Both the position numbers and the translations under genes were made by a program. A stretch of DNA of 59,706 nt from CAKRPJ01 sp934376955 (lineage in GTDB: Bacteria > Bacillota > Clostridia > Lachnospirales > Lachnospiraceae): NCBI GenBank assembly GCA_934376955.1, contig CAKRPJ010000012.1:1-59706 (forward strand). The letters are read 5' to 3'. Each line of letters begins with the position of its first letter. The first letter of the stretch is position 1. Below the pieces are notes generated by a model. It saw nothing but the letters and a program-made list of their open reading frames with translations. It did no database searches and had not been told where the DNA came from. This document shows, piece after piece, positions 16,664-26,148 of the stretch.

Positions 16664-18341
16664 TTTTTTGATTCTCCTTTCGTGCAAATGTCAGGGTAAA
16701 ACAGGTTCCTTCTCCCTGTTCCGTGTCGATCTCTATATTTCCGCCGTATTCTTCAACGATCTGATGGATCAGGTAGAGCCCGGTTCCACGGTTTTCGCCT
16801 TTGGAAGAAACTCCCTTTTCATAGATATGATCGATCAGATCCGGCCGGATCCCCCGGCCTGTATCTTCACAGGTGACGATATTGACATCTGAGCGGCAGT
16901 AGATCCCGACGACGATCTCACGCGGATGGGCAGCCTGTTCAAAACGATCCGGATCAGAGACCGGAAGATTTAGCCCGGAGGCGGAGGAAGGCTCCGACTG
17001 ATCGTTGTTTAACTCCTCAATCGCATTTTCCAGAAGATTTCCGAGAATGGTCACACAGCAGTCAACAGGAAGGAGCAGGTCAGCATCCCGGCAGACGCTG
17101 TCGGCACTGATCTGGAGACGGATGCCCAACTCGGCGGCATGCATCATCTTTCCAATCACGAGGGCACAGATTTTCGGCACGCGGATGCTGTTAGCTGTTT
17201 CCCGGACGGACTGACTGGAAACAAGACTGCTGTTTGTGATAAAATTCATAGCCTGCTCGATCTCCCCGATCTGCAGATAGCCAAGAATAATATGTAGCTT
17301 ATTTAAAAATTCATGATTGAAGGCTCGTAATGTGTCCAGCATGTTGTGGGCGCCGGACAGCTCATCAGAGAGGCGAAGAAGGTCTGTGCGGTCAAAGAGC
17401 ACCATCAGAACTCCGCGATTGGTCTTTTTCCCCTGCTCATGTATGGGTACCTCTTTGATCGCCAGCTGATGCTCTGAAATGCGAACACTTTCATGAGTCA
17501 CTGTTTTTCCGGTTCCCATCACCTGATGAAAAGAGGTCTGGGGAAACAGCTCCCAGATAAAACGATGGGTAATTGGGGTATTGGATATTCCGAGATAGGA
17601 GGCGGCCTTTTCATTGGCAAAGAGAACTCTTCCTTCCGGATCCGTCGCCACAAGGCCTTCATCGATCGTGTTCATTACCTCATCCTGTCTTGTATAGAGA
17701 TTGACCAGTTCTTCCGGATCATAGCCTAAAAGAGAATCGCGCAGCATAGTCAGAAGCGTATGGGTCAGGAAGATGCTGACGACCATCATGATCAAAAAGA
17801 TCCCGATATGGATAATAAGAAAATATCGGTGATGTGCCGATAGCGTGGCGGTAAAAAGGGAAACCATGACAAAGCCGATGACCTCCCCATCCTGGTTTTT
17901 AATATCGTGAAAGGCACGCCGCTGCATTCCGTGGGAGCCGTACCCGGTAGAGATAAAGGGCCCGGTGCCGGAAAGGATATCGTTTTCATCATCGGATATG
18001 TAAGAATCCCCGGTTTTCAGACGATCCGTATGATAAATGCGCCGTCCGTTTTTATCACAGATCATGATGACATTGATATCCGGTATATTAGAAGAAAGGG
18101 AGTCCAGATCCTCACTGATAAGAGCGTTGGAATATCCGTTTTCAAGCATGATTTCAACAGTCGGAATGGAGGCAATATAGGAAGCAGTACCGCTTATCAG
18201 CCTGTCCATATCCTTTCGCTGACGTGATATGTCAAAATATAAGGTAAATCCCAGAGAAATAAGAACGATGGCTGCTGAAAGCAGGAGAAAAGAGTGGTAC
18301 AGCTTCTGCTCCAGCGGGGATATATTTTCTTTAGTTTTCAT
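16656..18341 (-). CDS. DcuS/CitA-like sensor histidine kinase
   Basis: A 561-residue membrane sensor kinase. Two transmembrane helices (about 15-36 and 172-195) flank an extracytoplasmic Cache-type sensor domain. A cytoplasmic PAS domain follows (about 225-320, VFANEKAASYLGIS), then a SpoB-type dimerisation segment with the phospho-His in RAFNHEFLNKLHIILGYLQ, and an HATPase domain (ILGNLLENAIEE, CEDTGRGI, GTGLYLIHQI). This is the layout of kinases sensing C4-dicarboxylates, citrate or similar ligands. GGAGG lies nine bases before ATG 18341. It is cotranscribed with its regulator and probably senses the ligand taken up by GltS. Confidence 0.92.
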   Translation of the reverse strand: MKTKENISPLEQKLYHSFLLLSAAIVLISLGFTLYFDISRQRKDMDRLISGTASYIASIPTVEIMLENGYSNALISEDLDSLSSNIPDINVIMICDKNGRRIYHTDRLKTGDSYISDDENDILSGTGPFISTGYGSHGMQRRAFHDIKNQDGEVIGFVMVSLFTATLSAHHRYFLIIHIGIFLIMMVVSIFLTHTLLTMLRDSLLGYDPEELVNLYTRQDEVMNTIDEGLVATDPEGRVLFANEKAASYLGISNTPITHRFIWELFPQTSFHQVMGTGKTVTHESVRISEHQLAIKEVPIHEQGKKTNRGVLMVLFDRTDLLRLSDELSGAHNMLDTLRAFNHEFLNKLHIILGYLQIGEIEQAMNFITNSSLVSSQSVRETANSIRVPKICALVIGKMMHAAELGIRLQISADSVCRDADLLLPVDCCVTILGNLLENAIEELNNDQSEPSSASGLNLPVSDPDRFEQAAHPREIVVGIYCRSDVNIVTCEDTGRGIRPDLIDHIYEKGVSSKGENRGTGLYLIHQIVEEYGGNIEIDTEQGEGTCFTLTFARKENQKNV

Positions 18342-18409
18342 TAGTATAAGCCTCCGGAATGTTTGGATTGAATGCAGTTAAGAACGCTTCTTTTTTATTG
18401 AGGAGGAGC

Positions 18410-19753
18410 CTACTCTGTAAAAGAGAGCAGCTCCTCTTTTTTAATTTTGTAGAACAGGAGGCCGACCAGATCGGCCAGCGCCCAGCCGATCGGGACAGAC
18501 CACCAGATGCCGACCACACCGATGGCAGGAATGGCAGACAGAGCATAGGCCAGTATAACACGGGTTCCTAAGGAAAAGATGGTGAGAACGACGCTCATGC
18601 CCGGCTTTGCCAGTGCCCGATAGAGACCATAGAGCAGGAACAGGCAGCCGATCCCGCAATAGAACACGCCTTCAATACGCAGATAGCGGACGCCTTCTTT
18701 GATGATCTCGGCTTCTTTGGGATCTACAAATATCGTCATGAGAGGTCTGGCAAATGCACACACAATTGCGGATATTACGATGCAGAAGCTCATGGAGATA
18801 TATACGGCATTTTTCAGACCGGAGCGGATCCGTTTGCTTTCCTTTGCACCATAGTTTTGCGCGATGAAGGTGGAGAAGGCATTGCCGAAATCCTGCACCG
18901 GCATATAGGCAAAGGCATCGATCTTGACGGCAGCGGCAAAAGCGGCCATAACAACCGGGCCGAAGCTGTTGACGAGTCCCTGTACCATAAGGATACCGAG
19001 ATTCATGATCGACTGCTGAACACAGGTCAGAGTGGAGAAGGAGATGATCTCGCGGATGCGTTCGCGGCGCAGACAGCCGGTCTTCCATATCGAGCGGACC
19101 TGTGGATAGTGAAGAAGGGTGTAGGCGGAAATACCGATGCCGGAAATATACTGTGCGATCACAGTTGCCTCTGCCGCTCCGGCAACACCCCTGTTCAGTC
19201 CGATCACGAACAAGAGGTCAAGAGTAATGTTTAATACTGCGGAAACAGCAAGAAAGACTAGCGGAACAACGGAATTTCCGATCGCCCGCAGGAAGGAGGA
19301 GAAATAGTTATACAAAAAGACAGCAGGTATGCCTGTAAAAATTACAAACAGGTAATTTCGCATATCGTCCCACACCTCGGCGGGAACGCGTAGAAAAATG
19401 CGGAGCTCATCTAAAAGAGCGTAGGATACGATGTTTAAAAGGACGGTGACCAATGCGATAAAAAAGAACGACGCACACAGGTTTTCGCAAAGAGCCTTTT
19501 CATCCCGCTGTCCGAACCGCATGGAAAAAAGGGCGCCGCTTCCCATACACAGGCCAAGAATGATCGAAGTCAGAAAGGTCATCAGTGTAAAGGACGATCC
19601 GACTGCTGCAAGGGCATTTGGCCCAAGGAAGCGCCCGACGATCAGGGTATCAGCAATGTTGTAGCACTGCTGAAGCAGATCTCCTAAGATCATGGGGATG
19701 GCAAATAGCAGCATGGACTTTATGATCGGCCCCTTTGTTAAATCCTGATTCAT
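18410..19753 (-). CDS. MATE family multidrug/cation exporter
   Basis: A 447-residue membrane protein with about 12 helices. MATE hallmarks are IPMILGDLLQQCYNIADTLI at the start, VGSSFTLMTFLTSIILG and FSTFIAQNYGAKESKRIRSG. MATE proteins exchange drugs or organic cations for Na+ or H+. ATG 19753 is chosen because TTGGAGGAGTATT precedes it; the longer frame adds an unlikely polar N-terminus. It sits 69 bases upstream of the sensor kinase on the same strand and might lie on the same transcript. A GC-rich hairpin (18400-18437) spans its stop codon. Confidence 0.9.
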   Translation of the reverse strand: MNQDLTKGPIIKSMLLFAIPMILGDLLQQCYNIADTLIVGRFLGPNALAAVGSSFTLMTFLTSIILGLCMGSGALFSMRFGQRDEKALCENLCASFFFIALVTVLLNIVSYALLDELRIFLRVPAEVWDDMRNYLFVIFTGIPAVFLYNYFSSFLRAIGNSVVPLVFLAVSAVLNITLDLLFVIGLNRGVAGAAEATVIAQYISGIGISAYTLLHYPQVRSIWKTGCLRRERIREIISFSTLTCVQQSIMNLGILMVQGLVNSFGPVVMAAFAAAVKIDAFAYMPVQDFGNAFSTFIAQNYGAKESKRIRSGLKNAVYISMSFCIVISAIVCAFARPLMTIFVDPKEAEIIKEGVRYLRIEGVFYCGIGCLFLLYGLYRALAKPGMSVVLTIFSLGTRVILAYALSAIPAIGVVGIWWSVPIGWALADLVGLLFYKIKKEELLSFTE

Positions 19754-19842
19754 AATACTCCTCCAAAATGTAAGTTGTAAATCTCGATTGTCACCATTAT
19801 AACGTTTTTTGGCCTTTAAGTCAAAAGAATCGGACAGCATAG

Positions 19843-19870
19843 GAAAAGGATCCGGCGTAAGCCAGACCCT
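19843..19870 (-). terminator. Terminator after pdxT (minus)
   Basis: On the minus strand GGTCTGGC-TTAC-GCCGGATCC is followed by TTTTCC. It lies 29 bases past the pdxT stop. Confidence 0.7.
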
Positions 19871-19898
19871 TTATGGTGAGTACAGGTATTGATAAGAA

Positions 19899-20498
19899 TC
19901 AGTTTTCTTGATGACAGGTAAGCCGGATCTTTTCGATAAAATATTCATGGATCCGGGTGTCCTTTGTCATTTCCGGATGAAAAGCAAGTCCGATCTGATT
20001 TTTATACTCCACACCGACAATGTGCTGATCTACAGCTGCCAGTATCTTAACCTCCGGGGATACTTTTGTAATGTAAGGTGCCCGGATAAAAACGAGAGGA
20101 AAATCTTTGATATCGCCGACATCGGAGCGGATCGTGAAGCTGCCCAGCTGTCTGCCGTAGGCATTTCTCTGCACGGTTACCGGCAGGGTGGCAAGGTGCT
20201 TTACCGGATCATTTTCCAGCTCCTGTGCAAGGAGGATCAGTCCTGCACAGGTGGCTAATACCGGAAGACCATTCCCAATCAGCGTCTGCAGGCTGTCAAA
20301 GAATCCCAGCTCACGGATGAGCTTTCCCTGTACTGTGCTTTCTCCTCCCGGAAGAACCAGACCATCCAAAGAAGCAAGATCCTTCTTCTGGCGGAGCTCA
20401 ATACATTCCACCGGTTCTTCGTATTTTTCTGCGATCGCCTCCAGCATCTGTTTATGCTCGATAAAGGCTCCTTGAACTGAAAGGATTCCGATTCTCAT
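19899..20498 (-). CDS. pdxT: PLP synthase glutaminase subunit PdxT
   Basis: A 199-residue class I glutamine amidotransferase that supplies ammonia to PdxS for pyridoxal 5'-phosphate synthesis. The opening MRIGILSVQGAFIEHKQML is diagnostic. The catalytic triad is seen as Cys in VLATCAGLILLA and His/Glu in LAFHPEMT. Start 20498 is chosen by family alignment; its ribosome binding site is weak, but the pdxS stop lies one base upstream, so coupling is likely. Length is normal. Confidence 0.95.
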   Translation of the reverse strand: MRIGILSVQGAFIEHKQMLEAIAEKYEEPVECIELRQKKDLASLDGLVLPGGESTVQGKLIRELGFFDSLQTLIGNGLPVLATCAGLILLAQELENDPVKHLATLPVTVQRNAYGRQLGSFTIRSDVGDIKDFPLVFIRAPYITKVSPEVKILAAVDQHIVGVEYKNQIGLAFHPEMTKDTRIHEYFIEKIRLTCHQEN

Positions 20499-20499
20499 A

Positions 20500-21375
20500 T
20501 TATTTTCCCCGTTCCTCCATGATGATCCGGATCTCACTCGGATTGATGCCCACCATAGCCTCTCCGAGATCTTCAGAGAGCTGAGCGATCAGAGCCGCAT
20601 CCCGGTAATTGGTTACAGCCTGAACGATAGCAGAGGCACGCTTTGCGGGATTTCCGGATTTGAAGATACCGGAGCCGACAAATACTCCCTCAGCGCCAAG
20701 CTGCATCATAAGGGCTGCGTCAGCAGGTGTAGCAACACCGCCTGCAGCAAAGTTTACAACAGGAAGCTTGCCGTTTTCGTGGACATAGCGGATCAGGTCA
20801 TAAGGTACCTGAAGCTGCTTTGCTTCTTCATACAGTTCGTCGGCTGACATGGAAGTAACCTTCCGGATCTCTGCGTTCATCTTACGCATGTGACGGACGG
20901 CCTGCACTACATCTCCGGTACCCGGCTCACCCTTTGTACGGATCATGGCAGCTCCCTCATTGATCCTTCTGAGTGCTTCTCCCAGATCTCTTGCACCGCA
21001 TACAAACGGAACGCGGAAATTTCTTTTGTCGATATGGTAAACATCGTCAGCCGGAGAGAGTACCTCTGACTCATCGATATAATCGATCTCAATTGCTTCA
21101 AGAATCTGCGCCTCTACAAAATGTCCGATCCTGCATTTAGCCATTACGGGAATGCTGACGGCCTGCTGGATTCCTTTGATCATCTTCGGATCACTCATTC
21201 TTGATACACCGCCTGCTGCACGGATATCGGCCGGGATCCTTTCCAGAGCCATAACCGCACATGCACCGGCTGCTTCGGCGATCTTTGCCTGCTCAGGTGT
21301 GGTAACGTCCATGATGACGCCGCCTTTTAACATCTGAGCAAGACCTTTATTTAATTCGTATTGAGACTGATTCAT
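20500..21375 (-). CDS. pdxS: PLP synthase subunit PdxS
   Basis: A 291-residue TIM-barrel enzyme that makes pyridoxal 5'-phosphate from ribose 5-phosphate, glyceraldehyde 3-phosphate and ammonia, in a dodecamer with PdxT. Conserved segments are GGVIMDVTTPEQAKIAE, the catalytic-lysine stretch VMAKCRIGHFVEAQILEA, MIRTKGEPGTG and FAAGGVATPADAALM. CAGGAGGA lies before the ATG. It is divergent from a PdxR-like regulator, the usual arrangement for PLP-dependent control. Confidence 0.97.
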   Translation of the reverse strand: MNQSQYELNKGLAQMLKGGVIMDVTTPEQAKIAEAAGACAVMALERIPADIRAAGGVSRMSDPKMIKGIQQAVSIPVMAKCRIGHFVEAQILEAIEIDYIDESEVLSPADDVYHIDKRNFRVPFVCGARDLGEALRRINEGAAMIRTKGEPGTGDVVQAVRHMRKMNAEIRKVTSMSADELYEEAKQLQVPYDLIRYVHENGKLPVVNFAAGGVATPADAALMMQLGAEGVFVGSGIFKSGNPAKRASAIVQAVTNYRDAALIAQLSEDLGEAMVGINPSEIRIIMEERGK

Positions 21376-21446
21376 TTTGTTGTCCTCCTGTGTTTTCTTA
21401 TTTGCATAGAACGCTTTACAAAGAATTTATCTTATAATATAATAAG

Positions 21447-21470
21447 TTTGGTCATAAAGAAATAACCAAA
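21447..21470. promoter_or_regulatory. Inverted repeat in the pdxS/pdxR intergenic region
   Basis: TTTGGTCAT, spacer AAAGAA, ATAACCAAA: near-perfect arms in the 131 bp divergent region, next to an AT-rich -10-like tract (TATAATATAATAA, 21433-21445). It is a candidate PdxR operator controlling both genes. PdxR proteins often bind direct repeats, so the exact site needs a footprint. Confidence 0.5.
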
Positions 21471-21506
21471 AAAGAATAATTAATTATTCCAGTTGCGGGA
21501 GGAAAT

Positions 21507-22946
21507 ATGCTGACGTATGACTTTCGACATATTGAAGGACCGATATATGAATACATTTATAAATGCATAAAAGAGGATATTTTAGCGGGAAATATATTGC
21601 CCGGTGAAAAGCTTCCTTCTAAAAGAGCTTTTGCAAACAATCATGGTATTAGTACCATTACGATACAAAATGCGTATGACCAGTTGATCAGTGAGGGCTA
21701 TATCTATACACAGCCGAAGAAGGGCTACTATGTGTCAAAGATCAATGGGATGACGAATCGTCTTGTTCATTCCGGACATATCAACTATGATATATCCGTG
21801 CCGAAAAAAGAGGAATATGCAATAGATTTTTCAGGAAACGGGATTTCTCCGGAAAGCTTTCCCTTTTCTATATGGACAAAAATATCCAGAGAGGTAATGG
21901 CGGAAAAAAAAGAGGAGCTGATGTGTGTGCCTCCGGTCTGCGGAGTGGAGGAGCTAAGGAAGGCGATTTCCGAGCATCTGAAATCCTTCCGGGGAATGAT
22001 CGTGGATCCGAATCAGATCATCGTTGGGGCCGGAACAGAGTATCTGTACGGCTTGCTTACGGAGCTTTTGGGAAGGGACAAGAAATATGTGATCGAAACG
22101 CCGGGCTACAGGAAGCTGATACAGATATATAAGCAGCGGGGGATCGAATGCCGCTTCGCATGTATGGATAAGCAGGGAGTGACCGTCAGCGAATTGGAGG
22201 AATCCGGGGCAGATGTAGCGCATATCTGTCCGAACCACCATTTCCCTACCGGTATTACAATGCCGGCCAGCAGGAGATATGAGGTGTTAGCATGGGCCAA
22301 TGAGAAGGATGGCAGATATATTATCGAGGATGATTATGACAGTGAGTTCCGAACAGAGGGGAAGCCGATCCCGACCCTGTTTTCCATTGGCGCCAGTGAG
22401 AAGGTGATCTATATGAATACCTTTTCAAAATCCTTATCTCCCACCATACGAATCAGCTATATGGTATTGCCGGTGCAGCTGGTAAGGAGCTTTTACAGCA
22501 AAATGAATTTTTATTCCTGCACAGTATCTAATTTTGAGCAGTATACACTGGCAGAATTTATGAAACAGGGATACTTTGAAAAGCATATCAACCGAATGCG
22601 GCTTTTTTATATGAGAAAAAGGCGGGAGGTCATGGACATCATCAAGCACAGCGGACTTATTTCACGCTGTGAGATCATAGAAAACGATTCCGGACTTCAT
22701 TTTCTGCTCCGGCTTGAAACAACGATCCCGGATGAGATCATTGAAAAGAAGCTGCTGGAGCGTGGGATCCGGATCGAATCTTTATCGGATTATGATCTGC
22801 TTAAGAAAAATGATCGGATGAAGGCCAAGGATAAGCTCAGGAAAAATGAGCTGCCTCACCGTTTCATTATCAATTACTCCAACCTGAAGATCGATGCGAT
22901 CGAGGGGGCATTAAAGGCGCTTCAGGAAATATGTCAGGATCTATAG
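21507..22946 (+). CDS. pdxR: PdxR-like MocR family regulator (GntR HTH + aminotransferase)
   Basis: A 479-residue MocR-type regulator. The N-terminal winged helix (about 12-80) has PSKRAFANNHGISTITIQNA. The rest is a fold-type I aminotransferase-like domain that binds PLP as sensor, with the Asp region IEDDYDSEFR and the PLP-lysine region NTFSKSLSPTIRISYMVLP. GGGAGGAAAT precedes the ATG. Divergent orientation to pdxS strongly suggests the PdxR role: activation of pdxST and repression of itself when PLP is low. The family is certain; the symbol rests on position. Confidence 0.88.
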   Translation: MLTYDFRHIEGPIYEYIYKCIKEDILAGNILPGEKLPSKRAFANNHGISTITIQNAYDQLISEGYIYTQPKKGYYVSKINGMTNRLVHSGHINYDISVPKKEEYAIDFSGNGISPESFPFSIWTKISREVMAEKKEELMCVPPVCGVEELRKAISEHLKSFRGMIVDPNQIIVGAGTEYLYGLLTELLGRDKKYVIETPGYRKLIQIYKQRGIECRFACMDKQGVTVSELEESGADVAHICPNHHFPTGITMPASRRYEVLAWANEKDGRYIIEDDYDSEFRTEGKPIPTLFSIGASEKVIYMNTFSKSLSPTIRISYMVLPVQLVRSFYSKMNFYSCTVSNFEQYTLAEFMKQGYFEKHINRMRLFYMRKRREVMDIIKHSGLISRCEIIENDSGLHFLLRLETTIPDEIIEKKLLERGIRIESLSDYDLLKKNDRMKAKDKLRKNELPHRFIINYSNLKIDAIEGALKALQEICQDL

Positions 22947-22967
22947 AAGAAAGGATGGTCGTTTCCC

Positions 22968-23534
22968 GTGAATAATTTCAGTAAATACAAAAAGCTGTTT
23001 TTGTCTACGTTTAAACTAAGTGCGTGTACCTTTGGAGGCGGATTTGTGATCGTACCCTTAATGAAAAAAAGGTTTGTGGAGGAGCTTGGCTGGATCGGAG
23101 AAGATGAGATGCTGGATATGATCGCGATCGCCCAGTCCTCCCCCGGTGCCATTGCAGTTAACGCTTCTATTTTAGTGGGGTATCATGTGGCCGGTTTTCC
23201 CGGAGCCATGATCACGGTGTTGGGGACGGTACTGCCGCCGCTTATCATCATATCGATCATTTCTCTGTTTTATCAGGCATTTCGTGATAATGCCATCGTA
23301 AATATGGCGATGGCGGGAATGCTCTGTGGAGTGGCCGCCGTGATCTGCGATGTTGTGATTACAATGGCAGGCTCGACATTTCAGAAAAAGCGCATCCTGC
23401 CCGTTCTCGTTATGCTGGGTTCTTTTATTGCCGTCCGGTTTTTCTCCGTCAATATCATTCTGATTATCCTTGTCTGCGGAATGATCGGAGCAGCAGATAC
23501 ATGGCATCAGGGAAGAAAAAAGAGCAGCAGATAA
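22968..23534 (+). CDS. Chromate transporter half-protein 1
   Basis: A 188-residue membrane protein of the CHR family, one half of a two-gene (short-chain) chromate transporter. The signature FGGGFVIVPLMKK near residue 24 and MIAIAQSSPGAIAVNASILV near 52 are typical. About five or six helices are present. The start is a GTG at 22968 with AAAGGA some 13 bases upstream, a rather long spacing; an ATG at 22955 is out of frame. It follows pdxR by 21 bases and precedes the second half by 27 bases. CHR proteins export chromate or import sulfate-like anions. Confidence 0.9.
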   Translation: MNNFSKYKKLFLSTFKLSACTFGGGFVIVPLMKKRFVEELGWIGEDEMLDMIAIAQSSPGAIAVNASILVGYHVAGFPGAMITVLGTVLPPLIIISIISLFYQAFRDNAIVNMAMAGMLCGVAAVICDVVITMAGSTFQKKRILPVLVMLGSFIAVRFFSVNIILIILVCGMIGAADTWHQGRKKSSR

Positions 23535-23561
23535 AAGTAAAACAAAAAAGGGAGAGATTCG

Positions 23562-24125
23562 ATGATTTATTTGGAGTTATTTTGGAGCTTTTTTCAAATC
23601 GGGTTATTCAGTATCGGCGGCGGTTATGCCGCTATGCCTTTAATTCAGAATCAGGTGGTGGATGTCCATCCGTGGCTGACAATGACACAGTTTGCCGATA
23701 TCATGACGATTGCGGAGATGACACCGGGGCCTATTGCCATCAATTCCGCAACCTTTGTCGGTATTCAGGTGGCAGGCCTTTTGGGGGCGGTGATCGCGAC
23801 CGTTGGCTGTGTATTTCCCTCCTGCGTGATCGTGATGACCTTAGCTTATCTCTATTACCGCTTTCGCGGACTGGACATGGTGCAGGGGATCCTTGCGGGA
23901 CTTCGTCCGGCAGTTATCGCAATGATCGCCTCGGCAGGCATTTCTCTGATTATCATGGCATTCTACGGAGAAAGAACGCTTCCGGCAGATCTGACTTCCT
24001 TTAACGTGATCGCCGTAATGATATTTGTATCCGGTCTTATTATCTTAAGAAGATGGAAAACGAATCCATTGTGGGTAATGGCAGGTTCCGGTGTCCTGGG
24101 GGTCATCCTGTATTCTGTCTTTTAA
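23562..24125 (+). CDS. Chromate transporter half-protein 2
   Basis: A 187-residue partner of the preceding gene, with the equivalent motifs SIGGGYAAMPLIQNQ and MTIAEMTPGPIAINSATFVG. The two halves are homologous but clearly diverged and probably insert with opposite topology to form a heterodimer. A GGGAGAG site precedes the ATG. A Crp/Fnr-type regulator begins 50 bases downstream. Confidence 0.9.
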   Translation: MIYLELFWSFFQIGLFSIGGGYAAMPLIQNQVVDVHPWLTMTQFADIMTIAEMTPGPIAINSATFVGIQVAGLLGAVIATVGCVFPSCVIVMTLAYLYYRFRGLDMVQGILAGLRPAVIAMIASAGISLIIMAFYGERTLPADLTSFNVIAVMIFVSGLIILRRWKTNPLWVMAGSGVLGVILYSVF

Positions 24126-24175
24126 CACGGTTCTTGATATGATTAGAATATAACGAAAACAGGGAGAAGATATAT

Positions 24176-24832
24176 ATGCAGAATATACTAGAGAAGCTTC
24201 CCTTCTGGTCTGCTCTGACAGAACGGGAAAAGGAGCTCCTGCAGGAGAGTGCTTTCACCCGCCGCTATGAAAAGGGGACATTGATCCACAGCTGCACGCA
24301 GGAATGTCTGGGATTGCTGCTGATACTTTCCGGAGAGCTCCGCACCTACCTTCTCTCCGACGAGGGACGCGAGATTACCTTATTCCGCCTTTATTCTGGC
24401 GATATATGTGTTTTGTCGGCCTCCTGTGTCATCAGTCAGATCTCATTTGAGACTCAGATGATCGCCCAGCAGGATACGGAGACACTCATCATTCCTGCCG
24501 GACGGATCGCTTTTTTGAAAGAGAAGAATCTCGCTGTCCGCTGTTTCCTCTACGAGCTGGCAACACAGCGCTTTTCTGATGTAATGTGGGCAATGCAGCA
24601 GATCTTATTTAAGGGGCTGGACCGGAGGCTGGCGGATTTCCTTCTTACAGAATCAGAGCGTACCGGCTCCAGAACGATCCGCATGACTCATGAGCAGATC
24701 GCACAGAATATAAGCTCTGCCAGAGAGGCCGTAGCAAGGATGTTAAAGCAGTTTTCCGAGGAAGGATTTGTGGAATTGAAGCGGGGTGCCATCACACTGC
24801 GGGATACGGAGAGCTTGAAAAAGCTGAAGTAA
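24176..24832 (+). CDS. Crp/Fnr family transcription regulator
   Basis: A 218-residue regulator with an N-terminal cyclic-nucleotide-binding-like beta-roll (about 15-130) and a C-terminal winged helix (about 150-215, MTHEQIAQNISSAREAVARM). The N-terminus has a few cysteines (positions near 40, 45, 77, 83) but not the clear Fnr Cys cluster, so an iron-sulfur role is not shown. Ligand and targets are unknown. It could respond to redox state and serve the thioredoxin or hcp genes in the window, but this is conjecture. Confidence 0.88.
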   Translation: MQNILEKLPFWSALTEREKELLQESAFTRRYEKGTLIHSCTQECLGLLLILSGELRTYLLSDEGREITLFRLYSGDICVLSASCVISQISFETQMIAQQDTETLIIPAGRIAFLKEKNLAVRCFLYELATQRFSDVMWAMQQILFKGLDRRLADFLLTESERTGSRTIRMTHEQIAQNISSAREAVARMLKQFSEEGFVELKRGAITLRDTESLKKLK

Positions 24833-24954
24833 AAGTAAAAAAAGACCGTTTATTTTTTAACATTCTTAAGCTGGAGGTTTCCTTCGGCTCTTTTTTATCG
24901 CTTTTTTGGCGGAATGATTGACAAAGAAAAAAATAATGTTAAAGTAACACAAGA

Positions 24955-25060
24955 AAAAAGCAGCTACCCGATACAAAATAAGAGAGCTTCGAGGTGGCTG
25001 CCAATGCTCACTGCCTGAATTGGGTGGGAGCTTTGTCTGACTAAGAAATATAAAAGGAGA
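24955..25060 (+). ncRNA. Candidate structured leader upstream of YitT gene
   Basis: The 236 bp gap before the YitT gene holds a GC-richer block with possible competing pairings: GCAGCTACC/GGTGGCTGC, CTACCCGAT/ATTGGGTGG and AGAGCTT/GGGAGCTTT. The first two share the same left arm, so they would be mutually exclusive. No known riboswitch core was recognised and no T-run follows, so control, if any, would act on translation. Confidence 0.3.
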
Positions 25061-25068
25061 GTTTACTT

Positions 25069-25968
25069 ATGAGCTCATGGAAGGATGTAACGAAAAAAAC
25101 GCGTGAATTGCGAAAAAATATTGTTTTTCGCTGTGCGCTCTCTTTTGCGGTTGTATTTTTATCAGCACTGCTGCAATCTTATGTAATACTTGCTTTTATC
25201 CGCCCGGCAGGTCTTTTGTCCAGCGGATTTACCGGATTAGCGATCTTGATCGACCGGATAGCGGAGCTTTATGGCTTTTCTGTTTCCACGTCTTTGGCGT
25301 TGATCCTTTTAAATTTACCGGTGGCGATCATGTGCTGCCGCAGCATCAATGTAAAGTTTACGGTATTTTCTCTTTTGCAGGTATTTTTTGTCAGCTTTTT
25401 CCTGAAGCTTTGTCACTACGAGCCCTTGTTTGATGATGTGATACTGAATGTGATTTTCGGCGGTGTGCTCTATGGATTTTCCGTCCTTCTTTCTTTAAAA
25501 GGAAACGCCTCCACCGGCGGCACCGATTTTATCGCTCTTTACGTTTCCAACAAAACAGGAAAGTCCATCTGGAACTATGTGTTTGTGGGAAATGTATGTA
25601 TCCTGATGATCTTTGGCCACATGTTCGGATGGGAATATGCCGGATATTCGATCCTGTTCCAGTTTATCTCCACAAAGATCATCACCGCCTTCCATCACCG
25701 TTATGAACGCGTGACCCTGCAGATCACGACGGCAAAGGCCGAGGATGTGATAAAAGCGTATGTAGGAAAGTATCGTCACGGGATCTCCTGTGTAGATGCG
25801 ATCGGCGGCTACAGCCATAAAAAAATGAATCTGCTTCATACCGTGATCTCGGCTTATGAGCTCAAGGATATTGTTGAGCTTATGCAGGAAGTAGATGAGA
25901 ACGTGATCATCAATGTATTTAAAACCACCGATTTCTACGGCGGGTTCTATATGAAATCGCTGGATTAA
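25069..25968 (+). CDS. YitT family membrane protein (DUF161/DUF2179)
   Basis: A 299-residue protein with five or six transmembrane helices (about residues 20-210) and a cytoplasmic DUF2179 domain at the C-terminus (about 215-298). The segment SLKGNASTGGTDFIALY is typical of the family, as is the ending DVVxNVFKTTDFYGGFY-like tail. AAAAGGAG precedes the ATG. The function of YitT proteins is not established; some are proposed small-molecule transporters. Confidence 0.9.
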   Translation: MSSWKDVTKKTRELRKNIVFRCALSFAVVFLSALLQSYVILAFIRPAGLLSSGFTGLAILIDRIAELYGFSVSTSLALILLNLPVAIMCCRSINVKFTVFSLLQVFFVSFFLKLCHYEPLFDDVILNVIFGGVLYGFSVLLSLKGNASTGGTDFIALYVSNKTGKSIWNYVFVGNVCILMIFGHMFGWEYAGYSILFQFISTKIITAFHHRYERVTLQITTAKAEDVIKAYVGKYRHGISCVDAIGGYSHKKMNLLHTVISAYELKDIVELMQEVDENVIINVFKTTDFYGGFYMKSLD

Positions 25969-26148
25969 GAAAAGATGGCATTATGTTGTGAAAAAAATTG
26001 ACAAATTTTTCAAGAAAATGTAACTTTGTTACAGTACGGATAGCTTTCGTATGTTATGATAATGCTAATCCTGAACATGATGCATCTTCTATCGCATGGA
26101 AGGATGCTGAAAAGGAAAGATAGTGTGTTTACGAAAGGAGCTTTTAAT

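Noticed and set aside
18400..18437. GC-rich hairpin followed by TTTTTT on the plus strand
   Set aside because: No plus-strand gene lies upstream; on the minus strand, where MATE is read, no T-run follows. Not called a terminator.
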